Source: Streptomyces albicerus
Lineage (GTDB): Bacteria; Actinomycetota; Actinomycetes; Streptomycetales; Streptomycetaceae
Length of the DNA stretch: 64,000 bases
Assembly (NCBI RefSeq): GCF_008905045.1
Contig: NZ_VWMY01000018.1
Coordinates: forward strand, 1-64,000
Reading direction: 5' to 3'
Positions 1-8,190 of the stretch are shown in pieces. Numbering within the stretch: position 1 is the first letter of the stretch; every line of letters begins with the position of its first letter. The position numbers and the translations under genes were made by a program. The notes under the pieces were generated by a model. The model saw only the letters and a list, made by a program, of their open reading frames with translations. It was not told where the DNA came from and did not search any database.

Positions 1-291
1 CTCGCGGACCGCGATGACACGGCACGCACCGACCTGGCCGCGTGCTTCGAGGCATGGGAGGGATACCTCGTCGATGGCCTCACACACATGAGGGACCGAG
101 GCGGCCTCGCACCGAACGCCGATCCCCGCCTACTCGCCATGGCGACCTTCGCCAGCCTGCAGGGCGGACTCCTCTTGGCCAAGACGCACAAGGACGACGA
201 GCCCCTTCGCGTCGCCCTCGACGCGGCCTACGCCCACCTGCGCACCTTCCAGACCACCAAGGCCACGCCACGCACCGGCTCTTCGCACTGA
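1..291 (+). CDS. TetR-family regulator, C-terminal part (gene begins before the window)
   Basis: The frame is open from the first base and ends at TGA 289-291, giving 96 residues of a helical ligand-binding domain. The stretch LAMATFASLQGGLLLAK followed by a helix ending in AYAHLRTF is the usual last helix pair of TetR C-terminal domains. The DNA-binding half is outside the window, so the operator and target cannot be named. The next gene on this strand is a broken regulator, so this may have lost its own target genes. The family call is fairly safe; the ligand is unknown. Confidence 0.7.
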   Translation, partial: LADRDDTARTDLAACFEAWEGYLVDGLTHMRDRGGLAPNADPRLLAMATFASLQGGLLLAKTHKDDEPLRVALDAAYAHLRTFQTTKATPRTGSSH

Positions 292-349
292 CGGCTGACA
301 CGATCCCCACCAGCCAGGACGGTGGACGCCGCCGACAACAGGAGACGCG

Positions 350-730
350 ATGACCACGATCGCGGACTTCACCCGACGCGTCCCCCTCGATGGCCGCCTG
401 TCCCTCCTCGGTGCGGCGCCGGTAGCGGTAGCCGTAGGGGGCTCCGGGGAGCACGTTGACCGTGCCCGAGCGGGCCCGGTGGGCCTTGCCACGGCAGGTG
501 CGCTCGGCGATCTGGGCCCGCTCGTACTCGGCGATCATGGTCTGGAACCGGACCAGCAGAACGTCCTCGGGGCTGTCGGTGCGCGGGGCCTTCGCTAAGA
601 CCACCTCGGTCTCGCACCGCGCCGGCTCCTCGACCAGCAGAGCCCGGTGGGCGTACTTGCGGGCCAGTCGGTCCAGCGCGTGACACACCACCACATCAAC
701 CAGCACCTTCGCGACCAGGTCCCGCAGGAT
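350..730 (-). pseudogene. Serine recombinase fragment (internal part only)
   Basis: On the minus strand the translation carries VDVVVCHALDRLARKYAH, then AKAPRTDSPEDVLL, then IAEYERAQIAERT and GAPYGYRYRRRTEE. These are the second half of the resolvase catalytic domain and the start of the recombinase domain of large serine recombinases from actinobacterial elements. The catalytic N-terminus and the whole C-terminus are missing, and the frame continues into unrelated sequence at both ends. It abuts a truncated regulator near 729, so this is most likely the scar of an element that inserted and decayed. Confidence 0.75.
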
Positions 731-1125
731 GCAGAAGACCACGGCCCGGGTGATGACCGCCCTGCTGTATACCGAGCAGGAAACGATGACCGCGGCCGAT
801 CTGTGCGAACAGTTGTCGATCAGTTCGGGTGCGGTCTCCACCTCGGTCAAGCAGCTCATCCCCGTTGGACTGGTTGAGCGCGTCCCCGCCCCTGGCAGCC
901 GCCGCGACCACTACCGCTTCCGCGAGGGCGCCTGGGCCACTCTGATGTCCCAGCAGAACGCCATGCTCGCCGTGATGCACGACGCGGCCCAAGAAGGCAT
1001 CGACGCCGTCGGCGAGGACACCCCCACCGCTTCGGCGCCTGCACGAGATGCAGGACTTCTACGCCTACGTGACCCGCGAGATGCCTGCATTGATCGACAA
1101 CTGGCGTAAGCAGTATCAGGGGTGA
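729..1125 (+). pseudogene. GbsR/MarR-type regulator, 5' truncated and frameshifted
   Basis: The frame from 729 reads ARVMTALLYTEQETMTAADL then a winged helix with SISSGAVSTSVKQL and ending APGSRRDHYRF, typical of GbsR/MarR regulators of actinobacteria. The expected first helix before ARVMTALL is missing where the recombinase scar begins. Near 1018-1030, in a run of C, the frame shifts by one: the proper end, HEMQDFYAYVTREMPALIDNW, continues in another frame to TGA 1123-1125. With both a lost start and a frameshift it is probably inactive. The frameshift alone could be a sequencing error, but the missing start could not. Confidence 0.75.
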
Positions 1126-1249
1126 CACCCGATCAGCCCACTGGAGTGGCTACTCGTCGCCACCGGGCGAGCCGCTCGGGCCGTCTCCCTCGTACACGTC
1201 GAGGGCCCGGAGCAGCCCCAGCTGCTAGAGCCACGGGCCTGGGGCCCAC

Positions 1250-1684
1250 GTGGGTGGGACCACGACGCCGAAGAGGATGGCACCGGCGGACGCCTTCGGG
1301 ACCGTACTGCCCTGGTTCCCGGACGTGCTGACCGTCGCGGTGCTGCTGTTCGCCTTCTCCACGATCCTGACCTGGGGCTACTACGGCCTCAAGGCATGGT
1401 CCTACCTCTTCGGCAAGAGCAGGACCAGCGAGAACGTCTTCAAGGTCACCTGGAGCGTGTTCGTCGTCCTGGGCTCCCTGCTCTCCCTCGACTCACTGAT
1501 CAGCCTGGCCGACTCGGCACTCTTCATGCTGTCGGTGTTCAACATCATCGGCCTCTACCTGCTGGCCCCCGTCGTCAAGCGCGAGCTCGACTCCTTCCTG
1601 GACTTCGTCCGGGGCCGGGCCGCGCGGGCCACCGTGGGCGGCGCGGACCCCGAGGACGAGCGCGAGACCGCCAAGGTCGTCTGA
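1250..1684 (+). pseudogene. AGCS sodium:alanine/glycine symporter, C-terminal remnant
   Basis: The translation contains VLPWFPDVLTVAVLLFAFST, then TWGYYGLKAWSYLFGKSRTSE and FNIIGLYLLAPVVKRELD, the last two to three membrane segments and tail of AGCS-family symporters. Full members have about 480-530 residues and ten or more helices; only about 130 recognisable residues remain, starting near 1277. There is no credible upstream part on either strand, so this is a 5' truncated gene. A hairpin terminator follows at 1711-1748, probably the original end of the transcript. Confidence 0.8.
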
Positions 1685-1710
1685 CCCCCGCACCGGCCGT
1701 TTCAGCATAT

Positions 1711-1748
1711 GGGCCCGCCTTATACCACCCCTCGGTATGAGGCGGCCC
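1711..1748. terminator. Hairpin terminator after the AGCS remnant
   Basis: Inverted repeat: left arm GGGCCCGCCTTATACC at 1711-1726, right arm CGGTATGAGGCGGCCC at 1733-1748, six-base loop, one unpaired or bulged position, followed by TTCTGTTT. It lies 27 bases after the AGCS stop and just before a truncated M67 start, so it fits an intrinsic terminator of the old transport gene. Confidence 0.65.
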
Positions 1749-1768
1749 TTCTGTTTACCCTGACCGAC

Positions 1769-1849
1769 ATGCTGACCATCACCAAGACCCTCGTCGACCA
1801 GATCGTCACGCACGCGCGCCAGGTGCGCGTGGCTGCGACAACCAGGTGA
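1769..1849 (+). pseudogene. M67 (JAMM) metallopeptidase, first ~17 codons only
   Basis: The ATG at 1769 opens a frame reading MLTITKTLVDQIVTHAR, which matches the remembered start of actinobacterial M67-family JAMM peptidases (MLTITQALVDQIVAHAR). After about 17 codons it runs into unrelated residues and stops at TGA 1847-1849. None of the metal-binding JAMM motif (HxH...D) is present. The break lies about 30 bases before the end of the neighbouring minus-strand gene, which marks a deletion or insertion junction near 1820. Confidence 0.6.
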
Positions 1850-1871
1850 AGCGTATGGCGGCGTCGGCCTC

Positions 1872-2252
1872 TCAGCGCTGCTTGCTCGTCGTCCCGGCCG
1901 GGCCTGACGCCGCCAGCACCCGGCGCAGGTCTGCTTCGCTCGGTGCGCCGTCCGTGGTGCCGTCGGTGTGGCGGTAGAGGCGGCACGACAGGCTGGGCCC
2001 GGCGCCCGGGACGGCGAACGGATCGACACCGTCGAGGAGAAGGGTGGGCGAACCCGTCATGTGCCACCGTGTGGCCGTGGCCTCGTCGGACACCTCGACG
2101 AACTCCACCGCCACGGCGTGGCCTTCGCGAGCGGCCGCGATCCGCTCACGCACGACCGGCACGTTCGGGCAGCCCGGAACCGCCAGCACCGTGATCCGTA
2201 TTCCAGCGTCCCGTACTCCAGCGTCCCGTACTCCAGCGTCCCTCACGTTCAT
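1872..2252 (-). CDS. Thioredoxin-fold protein (alkylmercury-lyase-like family)
   Basis: 126 residues from ATG at 2252; the start is fixed by GGAGGT eight bases upstream. After a threefold VRDAG repeat (residues 4-18) comes ITVLAVPGCPNVP, a thioredoxin-like beta strand with a single active cysteine in CPNVP, then a helix, and TGSPTLLLDG, the usual cis-proline loop of thioredoxin folds. Such small proteins accompany MerR-type metal regulators in actinobacteria and are often annotated as alkylmercury-lyase-like, though the lyase catalytic triad is not visible here. It is transcribed away from the merR gene with a shared operator. A role in metal or thiol stress is inferred from this pairing. Confidence 0.7.
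   Translation of the reverse strand: MNVRDAGVRDAGVRDAGIRITVLAVPGCPNVPVVRERIAAAREGHAVAVEFVEVSDEATATRWHMTGSPTLLLDGVDPFAVPGAGPSLSCRLYRHTDGTTDGAPSEADLRRVLAASGPAGTTSKQR
2192..2241. repeat. 15-bp in-frame tandem repeat in the thioredoxin-like gene
   Basis: About three copies of TCCAGCGTCCCGTAC follow each other and encode VRDAG-VRDAG-VRDAG at the N-terminus of the thioredoxin-like protein. The copies are almost identical at DNA level, so they arose recently by slippage. Removing or adding copies keeps the frame and only changes the length of the leader before the fold. Confidence 0.8.
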
Positions 2253-2285
2253 GGCGACACCTCCTGGCTCCTTGTGGGGACCGTA

Positions 2286-2309
2286 GACCTTCCAGCGCAC
2301 TGGAAGGTC
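2286..2309. promoter_or_regulatory. MerR-type operator within the divergent promoter
   Basis: Perfect inverted repeat: arms GACCTTCCAG and CTGGAAGGTC separated by CGCA. On the minus strand TTGACC at the edge of the repeat can act as -35 and TACGGT as -10, with the repeat filling a long spacer of about 20 bp. Overlong spacers containing a dyad are the hallmark of MerR-activated promoters, which the protein opens by DNA distortion. The site lies between the merR gene and the thioredoxin-like gene and should control the latter. Confidence 0.85.
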
Positions 2310-2326
2310 AAGAGCTAGCCTTAGGC

Positions 2327-2743
2327 ATGCGCATCGGCGACCTCGCCGCCACCAGCGGGCTGTCCACGAAGACCATCCGCTTCTACGAACAGGCCGGGCT
2401 GCTGCCGGAGCCACCCCGCACCCCGGGCGGCTACCGCGACTACCCGGAGCGGACCACGCAGCGGCTGGCGTTCATCCGCGACGCCCGGGGCGCCGGGCTC
2501 ACCCTCGCCGAGATCCGCTCCGTCCTGGCATTGCGCGACGCCGGAGCCTCCCCCTGCACCCACGTCACCGCGCTCATCGACCAGCACCTCACCGACATCG
2601 ACCGGCGCCTGACCGAACTGCGCCAGACCCGCGCCGCGTTGCGCGCACTCGCCGAACGGGCGGCCGCAACCGACCCGGCCGAGTGCACGGACGCCGACAT
2701 CTGCCGCATCCTGGCCGGGACGAACAGTGAGCGCCCTTACTGA
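2327..2743 (+). CDS. MerR-family heavy-metal regulator
   Basis: 138 residues. The N-terminus MRIGDLAATSGLSTKTIRFYEQAGLLP is the MerR winged helix, with the GYRDY wing at 35-39; a long dimerisation helix (about 80-110) follows. Cysteines at 77, 120 and 126 occupy places close to the three mercury-binding cysteines of MerR (C82, C117, C126), and the sequence ECTDADICRIL resembles the metal loop. It would bind the palindrome just upstream and activate the divergent thioredoxin-like gene when metal is present. Which metal (Hg, Zn, Cd, Pb or Cu) cannot be told. There is no obvious Shine-Dalgarno, so translation may be leaderless. Confidence 0.85.
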   Translation: MRIGDLAATSGLSTKTIRFYEQAGLLPEPPRTPGGYRDYPERTTQRLAFIRDARGAGLTLAEIRSVLALRDAGASPCTHVTALIDQHLTDIDRRLTELRQTRAALRALAERAAATDPAECTDADICRILAGTNSERPY

Positions 2744-2814
2744 GCCGCGCCCTCGCCCGGGCACAGCGTTCCGGAGGTGAAGAACCTCCACCACGCATGA
2801 CGAGGAGCACGGCA

Positions 2815-3117
2815 ATGCTGCGCGCAGTATGGAACGGCACCGTGATCGCGGAAGCCCCGCGCACCGTGATCGTCCAGGGCAACCACTACTTCCCGCCCGA
2901 AGCACTGCACCGCGAGTACTTCACCGAGACCCGCAGCCGGTCGCTGTGCTTCTGGAAGGGGCTCGCCCGCTACTACACCGTCATGGTCGACGGGAGGACC
3001 AACCGGAACGCGGCCTGGTACTACCCGCACCCGAGCCCACTCGCCCGCCGCATCAAGAACCACGTCGCGTTCTGGCAGGGCGTACGGATCGAGGGCGAGC
3101 CGGGGGGCACGTCGTGA
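2815..3117 (+). CDS. DUF427 domain protein
   Basis: 100 residues. The core WNGTVIAEAPRTVIVQGNHYFP ... WKGLARYYTV ... RNAAWYYPHPSPLARRIKNHVAFW is the DUF427 fold, a small beta barrel widespread in actinobacteria with no established reaction. The ATG at 2815 is chosen because GAGGAG lies seven bases before it; an in-frame ATG at 2797 has no ribosome site at useful distance. It overlaps the next short gene by four bases, and follows merR by 72 bases, so it may be co-transcribed with it. Confidence 0.75.
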   Translation: MLRAVWNGTVIAEAPRTVIVQGNHYFPPEALHREYFTETRSRSLCFWKGLARYYTVMVDGRTNRNAAWYYPHPSPLARRIKNHVAFWQGVRIEGEPGGTS

Positions 3118-3281
3118 GCGGCCGCAGCCTGGTCCGGACGGCGGCCGCGGCGGCCATGGCTCGGGAACTCGGCGCCGACTGGCACCAGCGCCACCTCAAC
3201 CCCGCCCGCAAGACCCGCGATCTCGTCCGCCAGCTCCAGGCCCTCGGCCACCAGGTCGCCCTCACACCGACATCAGCCTGA
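3114..3281 (+). CDS. Short hypothetical protein (55 aa), possible transposase tail
   Basis: A GTG at 3114 overlaps the DUF427 stop (GTGA), so translation would be coupled. The product is basic and helical: an alanine-rich first helix, then RHLNPARKTRDLVRQLQALGHQVALTP. I do not recognise the family with certainty; the last part resembles the C-terminal tails of some actinobacterial transposases (RQLEALGYTVTL-type ends), so it may be a remnant rather than a gene. No catalytic residues, membrane segments or metal motifs are visible. Confidence 0.4.
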   Translation: MSGRSLVRTAAAAAMARELGADWHQRHLNPARKTRDLVRQLQALGHQVALTPTSA

Positions 3282-3699
3282 CCACTCGCCTCACCGACAT
3301 CCAGTCCGCAAGCGGCCCGGATGCTGCCGCATGCCCGCCCGAAGATCGATTTTCCGATCAGCTTCCGTCCTGGTCGATTGGACTGCTCCGGCCCAGCAGC
3401 GCTGTCGGAGGGGCGGACGCGCCGAGCTCGCGTGTCGTGATGAAGTCCGCGCCGCGCGCGAGTCCCCGGTGGGTAGACCGGATTCGCAAGGTCGCTCGCG
3501 CTCCCGAACCGGTAACCGTCAGCAGCATTCTCGGTCCGGCGTTCACTCCCCGCCGCCCCAGGCGGACCGTATCCGACGGGACGCGGCGTGGGTGCGGGCC
3601 TCGATCAAGGAACGCATCCCTCGGACACTGAACGGTGTGACGGCGAACCGGAGCGGCAGCGGCTGGGCAGCACGGGTTGCATTGGCCGGTTCGGGGCAT
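3282..3699. other. Non-coding stretch upstream of glxA
   Basis: About 400 bases with no frame showing normal Streptomyces codon usage on either strand. The frames that stay open here are arginine- and proline-rich shadows. The only structured element seen is the MarR-type palindrome at its right edge. It may hold remnants removed in the same rearrangements that decayed the neighbouring block. Confidence 0.5.
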
Positions 3700-3714
3700 T
3701 TTGCACTGTGCAAA
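3700..3714. promoter_or_regulatory. MarR-type palindrome upstream of glxA (site 1)
   Basis: TTTGCACTGTGCAAA, a perfect 7-1-7 inverted repeat, 85 bases before the glxA start. It is the best-conserved of six copies of the same motif in 8 kb and is probably bound by the MarR regulator encoded at 10005-10541. Confidence 0.75.
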
Positions 3715-3799
3715 CGAGTGTCGCCCCGCCCCTCACCACCGCATGAGGTAGTCGTCGGTACGTCCACGCCCGACCTGCCCGCCGCGGAGGCTCCTCCCG

Positions 3800-5746
3800 A
3801 TGGCCAAACGTCCCTCACGCCTCACCACCCGCAAGACCCTGCTCGGCGCCACAGCCGTCGTCGCCCTCGTCGCGCTCAACGCCCCGGCCGTGGCGGGCTT
3901 CGCGCAGCACGTCTACCACCGCTGGGAGATCAACCAGCCCGAGTACAAGGCGAAGTACGGACACTGGGCGCTCGCCTCGCTCCCGGAGAAGTACCAGCTC
4001 AACTCCATCCACGCGATCCTGCTCCACACCGGCAAGGTGCTGCTGATCGCGGGGTCCGGGAACAACGTCAAGCAGTTCGACGGCGGCGTCTTCAAGAGCA
4101 CCCTGTGGGACCCGGCCATGGATACCTTCAAGAAGATCGACACGCCGGCGGACCTGTTCTGCGGCGGCCACGCCCAACTCCCCGACGGCAAGGTACTCAT
4201 CGCCGGCGGCACCGCTCGCTACGAGGTCCTCAAGGGCGACGTGAAGCACGCCGGGGGCGCCATGCTGGTCAAGAACGAGGACCCGGACCGCGCCCGCACC
4301 TTCCCCAAGGGCACCGTCTTCCACTCCCCCTCCGGCGTCGAGTACCGCTCCCAATTCCCCGTGCACGTGCCCGCCGCGAAGAAGACACCGACCGGCCGGG
4401 GCGGCAACGTCAAGGTCATCGCAAGCGAGGCCCGCGTCTTCGTCGAGGCGGTCGAGGAAGGCCGACTCGGCATCACCAACACCACCGAGCAGTACGCCAT
4501 CCGGGGCCTGGAGGGCACGGACGCAAACAACGTCTACGGCATCGCCAACAAACTCGGACTCGACAAGAAGGACTTCCAAGGCATCAAGGACGCCTACGAG
4601 TTCGACCCGGTCACCGAGAAGTACACCAAGGTCGACTCGATGAGCGAGGCACGCTGGTACCCGACGCTGACCACGCTCTCCGACGGCCATGTCCTGGCCG
4701 TCTCCGGCCTGGACGACATCGGACAGGTCGTCCCCGGCAAGAACGAAATCTACAACCCGAGGACCAGGACCTGGTCGAAGGCCCCGACCCGCTACTTCCC
4801 CACCTATCCGTCCTTCTTCCTCACCGGCAAGCGGAAGATCTTCTACTCCGGCTCCAACGCCGGCTACGGCCCCGCCGACAAGGGCCGCACACCGGGACTG
4901 TGGAACCTGGCGGACAACACCTTCACCGCCATCGGCGGCCTCAAGGACCCCGACATCCTGGAGACCTCGTCCTCCGTGCTCCTGCCGCCTGCGCAGGAGG
5001 GGAAGGTGATGGTGCTCGGCGGCGGAGGCGTCGGCGAGTTGCGGGCAGCCACCTCCCGCACCGCGATCGTCGACCTCGACGCCGCGCGTCCCGCCTTCAC
5101 GAAGGGCCCTCGTCTACCCGAGAACACCCGCTACTTGAACAGCGTGATCATGCCGGACGACACCGTCTTCACCTCCGGCGGCAGCCACGACTACCGCGGC
5201 AAGGGCGCCAGCGACATCCTCAAGGCCCAGATCTACGACCCCGCCAAGAACACCTTCACGCCCGCCGCCGACCCCACAGTCGGCCGCAACTACCACACCG
5301 AGGCATTGCTGCTGCCCGATGGCCGCGTCGCCGTGTTCGGCTCCGACCCCCTCTTCGCCGACAAGGCCGACTCCCGCCCCGGCCACTTCGAGCAGCGTGT
5401 CGAAGTCTTCTCCCCGCCCTACCTCCATCGAGGCGGCCACCGTCCCAGCCTGGCGCCCGGCGGCAGCACTGACGTCGAGCACGGCACCGAAGTCAGCCTC
5501 CGGACCGCCGACCCCGCGCGAATCACGCGCGTCAGGCTCATGCGCCCCGGCTCGGCCACCCACGTCACGGACTTCGACCAGCGCTCGGTCGCCCTCGACA
5601 TCACAGGACGCGGCAGCGGGTCACTCACGGTCCGGGTGCCCGACGACGGGTCTCTGGTTCCGCCCGGCTGGTACATGGCCATCGCCACGGACAAGGTCGG
5701 TGTCCCGTCGAAGGCGATCTGGCTGCACATCCGCCCCACGACGTGA
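3800..5746 (+). CDS. glxA: GlxA-type radical copper oxidase (galactose-oxidase-like)
   Basis: 648 residues with an N-terminal membrane anchor (about 13-33), a Kelch-type beta propeller and a C-terminal DUF1929 domain. The copper/radical site is complete when aligned by eye to galactose oxidase: Cys121 in FCGGH for the Tyr-Cys crosslink, Trp286-Tyr287 in ARWYPTL, Tyr498-His499 in RNYHTEALLLPDGR, and His588 in GSATHVTDFDQR. In Streptomyces GlxA works at the hyphal tip with the CslA glycan synthase; here there is no cslA beside it, so this is a second, stand-alone type. It is the intact copy of a duplicated block (decayed copy at 9.0 kb) and carries a MarR-type operator upstream. Confidence 0.9.
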   Translation: MAKRPSRLTTRKTLLGATAVVALVALNAPAVAGFAQHVYHRWEINQPEYKAKYGHWALASLPEKYQLNSIHAILLHTGKVLLIAGSGNNVKQFDGGVFKSTLWDPAMDTFKKIDTPADLFCGGHAQLPDGKVLIAGGTARYEVLKGDVKHAGGAMLVKNEDPDRARTFPKGTVFHSPSGVEYRSQFPVHVPAAKKTPTGRGGNVKVIASEARVFVEAVEEGRLGITNTTEQYAIRGLEGTDANNVYGIANKLGLDKKDFQGIKDAYEFDPVTEKYTKVDSMSEARWYPTLTTLSDGHVLAVSGLDDIGQVVPGKNEIYNPRTRTWSKAPTRYFPTYPSFFLTGKRKIFYSGSNAGYGPADKGRTPGLWNLADNTFTAIGGLKDPDILETSSSVLLPPAQEGKVMVLGGGGVGELRAATSRTAIVDLDAARPAFTKGPRLPENTRYLNSVIMPDDTVFTSGGSHDYRGKGASDILKAQIYDPAKNTFTPAADPTVGRNYHTEALLLPDGRVAVFGSDPLFADKADSRPGHFEQRVEVFSPPYLHRGGHRPSLAPGGSTDVEHGTEVSLRTADPARITRVRLMRPGSATHVTDFDQRSVALDITGRGSGSLTVRVPDDGSLVPPGWYMAIATDKVGVPSKAIWLHIRPTT

Positions 5747-5929
5747 CCCGCCCGGTACGCGCCCGGCGATATTGCACGATCGGGTCTTCGGTCGTCGCGG
5801 ACCGTGCGGGGTACGAGTCCGGCCGCATCGCTGCGACCAAGACCACCGCGGCGACGTGGTGCTCACCAACTGTCGTGGTCTCCGTCGCCTGCCCGCGCCC
5901 CCGCCGTCTTGCTGTGTGACCGACAGAAC

Positions 5930-5944
5930 AGAGCACAGTGCAAA
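5930..5944. promoter_or_regulatory. MarR-type half-conserved palindrome upstream of the DUF4142 gene (site 2)
   Basis: The bases AGAGCACAGTGCAAA match the reverse complement of the glxA site in 12 of 15 positions, with one outer arm lost. It lies 78 bases before the DUF4142 start. Confidence 0.6.
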
Positions 5945-6022
5945 ATTTACCCTGAGCAATGATCGATTCGCCCGCCGCATCCATACCTCCCGGCATACAA
6001 GCCACTCGCGTCAGGAGGCCCC

Positions 6023-6763
6023 ATGCCCATCCCCGGCAACAAGGTGGGAAACATCTTCGTGTTCGGTGCGCTGGGTCTGACCCTTGCCGCGCTCGCGTAC
6101 CCCGCCATCCTCGGAATAGAGAACACGGCCACCAACTCGGAGCGCATCATCGCCAACACCCGCTACGGGCCACTCACCGAGGCGGACCGGGACTTCGTGG
6201 TCAAGGTCCGTTCGGCCGGGCTGTGGGAGCACCCTCTCGGCCTGATGTCGATGGAGCGCGGCACGACGAAGGAAATGAAGGAGGCCGGCGAACACCTGGT
6301 CGTCGGACACGCCGGCCTCGACGAAATGTGCCGCAAGATCGCCCCCGAACTCAACATCACCCTGCCCAACCAGGCCAGTCCGCAACAGCAGCAGTTCGTG
6401 GCCACCGTGGACTCGAAAACCGGCAAGGAGTTCGACTCCACCGCGGTCAACATCATGCGCGTGACCCACGGCCAGATCTTCCCGACGATCGCCAAGATCC
6501 GCGCCACGACCAAGAACACGCTGGTCCGCCAGCTGGCCGACCTGGCCAACGACACCGTCCTCGACCACATCACCGTGCTGGAGAAGACCGACCTGGTCAA
6601 CTACGACCAGGTCAACTTCCAGCAGACCACCCCGCCGAAACTCCCCAAGGACGAGCTCACCCCGCCCGCACCCCAGCCGGGTTCGCCCGTCGTCGTGCTC
6701 ACCGAACCTCCGGGCCTGGACGTGAACACCGCCTCTCCGACGCCCACCCCGACGGTCGGCTGA
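6023..6763 (+). CDS. DUF4142 membrane-anchored protein
   Basis: 246 residues; AGGAGG five bases upstream fixes the start. Residues 12-32 form a signal anchor. The body is a four-helix DUF4142 domain (about 50-200): EADRDFVVKVRSAGLWE, GEHLVVGHAGLDE, VTHGQIFPTIAKIRA and LDHITVLEKTDLV. A proline-rich tail (TPPAPQPGSP, TPTPTVG) would cross the cell wall. DUF4142 is a ferritin-like helical bundle with no known reaction; outer-surface location is inferred. It follows glxA on the same strand with its own MarR-type site, so the two are likely induced together. Confidence 0.8.
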   Translation: MPIPGNKVGNIFVFGALGLTLAALAYPAILGIENTATNSERIIANTRYGPLTEADRDFVVKVRSAGLWEHPLGLMSMERGTTKEMKEAGEHLVVGHAGLDEMCRKIAPELNITLPNQASPQQQQFVATVDSKTGKEFDSTAVNIMRVTHGQIFPTIAKIRATTKNTLVRQLADLANDTVLDHITVLEKTDLVNYDQVNFQQTTPPKLPKDELTPPAPQPGSPVVVLTEPPGLDVNTASPTPTPTVG

Positions 6764-7513
6764 TCACCGGAGAGCAGCGCCGACGTCACCGGGCGCCCCA
6801 GACCCCGAGGCCGACGCGGCGGGAGAGCCGGATGCGGTGCCGGAGAGCCGGTAGGAGCGTACGACCGCGACCACACACCCGGCCATCAGGGCGGCAGCCC
6901 AGGCGGCCAGGCCACGAAGCGGTCCCGTCGCCGAGGCCCCTGTCTCCTGGCCGCGCGGAGCCACCCGCCCTTTCGAGTCGGATACGACGGCGAGGGTGTC
7001 GCCCGGCCGGGTGGCCCGCCCGCACCCCCGCCAGATGCGCGTCTTGAGCGGTACACCGTCCTGGTCGATCACCGAGCAGAGATAGCGGCCATGGTCGGAG
7101 ACGGCTGCCGGTCCGCCCTCGACCGATGTCACGACAGCGGACTCCACCCGTCCCCGCTCCGCCAGCACCATGCCGGCAGCCGCCTGGGGGGCCTGGAGCG
7201 CGAGGCACACACCGAGCAGGGTGACGATGCCGACCAACGCCCGCCCGGCACGCGCCACGCAGAGATAGAGGGCGAGCGCCGCGGCGCACACCAGGCCGCC
7301 CTCGCCGTCCGCCAGCTCGGGAACCCCGTACCAGGCGCCGGCAAGGGTGCTGCCGATGATCGCCGCCGCTGCCAGACATCCGGCGAGAACTCCCTTTCCG
7401 GCGAGCCGGTAAGGCGGCAGGCCGACGAACTCAGCCGGCCCCCAGACCGTCGTGCGCAGATGCGCCATCAAGGGCGGCTGGGACGTGGGCAGGGGTCGAC
7501 GCCGATGGCGCAT
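6764..7513 (-). CDS. Membrane protein of unknown function
   Basis: 249 residues from ATG 7513, preceded by GGAGGTGGAGG at good spacing. Two pairs of hydrophobic helices are seen near the N-terminal third (LAGKGVLAGCLAAAAIIGST and ALALYLCVARAG...LLGVCLALQAPQAAAG) and one near the C-terminus (LAAWAAALMAGCVVAVV), with an outside or inside domain of about 80 residues between. I do not recognise the family. It converges on the DUF4142 gene (its stop directly follows that gene) and is preceded by a MarR-type palindrome. A decayed relative lies at 9562-9832, which shows the gene was part of the duplicated block. Confidence 0.7.
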   Translation of the reverse strand: MRHRRRPLPTSQPPLMAHLRTTVWGPAEFVGLPPYRLAGKGVLAGCLAAAAIIGSTLAGAWYGVPELADGEGGLVCAAALALYLCVARAGRALVGIVTLLGVCLALQAPQAAAGMVLAERGRVESAVVTSVEGGPAAVSDHGRYLCSVIDQDGVPLKTRIWRGCGRATRPGDTLAVVSDSKGRVAPRGQETGASATGPLRGLAAWAAALMAGCVVAVVRSYRLSGTASGSPAASASGSGAPGDVGAALR

Positions 7514-7661
7514 GCGCTCCTCCACCTCCAGCGTCGTTCCATTCCCGTTCACGGCCTCGAACCCTGGCGTCACCGACGGATGATCCGCACTACCTCCGGC
7601 CGCAGATGCTCGCGCGGGCCGCATTGCCAGGATCGGGCAGCGGCCGCACTTTCACCGTTCC

Positions 7662-7676
7662 CTTGCATTATGCAAA
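7662..7676. promoter_or_regulatory. MarR-type palindrome upstream of the membrane protein gene (site 3)
   Basis: CTTGCATTATGCAAA, containing the perfect 13-bp dyad TTGCATTATGCAA, 149 bases before the membrane-protein start on the minus strand. Confidence 0.7.
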
Positions 7677-7731
7677 GCACGACGAGGGTACAGAAGTGCC
7701 GCCCGGTCCGACGCGAGCCAGGCCCACGCGC

Positions 7732-7822
7732 TCAGGCGTCGCGCGTCACCGGGCCATCCAGAGCCCAGCCCAGGGGGTATGGCCCCGAATCGTCCATCGC
7801 CGGCGCGGGCGACTCTCCCCCA
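7732..7822 (-). pseudogene. Remnant of a second marR gene (3' end only)
   Basis: The minus strand reads PAPAMDDSGPYPLGWALDG then PVTRDA and a stop at 7732. This matches the end of the intact MarR protein (PAPAFDDAEPHPLGWAVDV PVARDS). The distance from the palindrome to the MarR stop is 55 bases here and 50 bases in the intact copy (9954 to 10005), so the whole neighbourhood was duplicated and this copy was deleted beyond about 7822. Confidence 0.75.
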
Positions 7823-8190
7823 GTACGCAGCCGAGGACCGTCATTCAGTTCGACAACCGCCATCACGCCGTCACCGCCTTACGCCCGGCGGCACCCGCGA
7901 ACCGCCTGCCGCCTGTACGTGTTCATGGGCCTTCCCGCAGACGGCGGCGAGGCGTCGTTCCGGCCGACGGTCCGAGCCATCCTCCTCGTCCGGTTCAACG
8001 CTCCGGCACCCCATCGACACGCACCGGGACCTGTCATCTGGGACCCGGTCCTGCGGCGTTTCCCCTGCGCCCGCGCCGCTCCATGGCCCGACGCCGACGT
8101 CCGGATTTCTCGGACCTGCGGCGGTGACACGACTCAGGAGCTTGTCGAGAGTAGTTCACCGCAAGCAGCCCGAAAGACTGGCGATCTTAT
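7823..8190. other. Non-coding stretch after the marR remnant
   Basis: No frame on either strand looks like a gene. The region lies between the end of the recognisable marR remnant and the fourth palindrome and is probably the eroded part of the duplicated block. Confidence 0.45.

Noticed and set aside
3331..5472. A 713-residue plus-strand frame overlapping glxA
   Set aside because: Its composition is Arg/Pro/His-rich without domains; glxA in the other frame has all catalytic residues.
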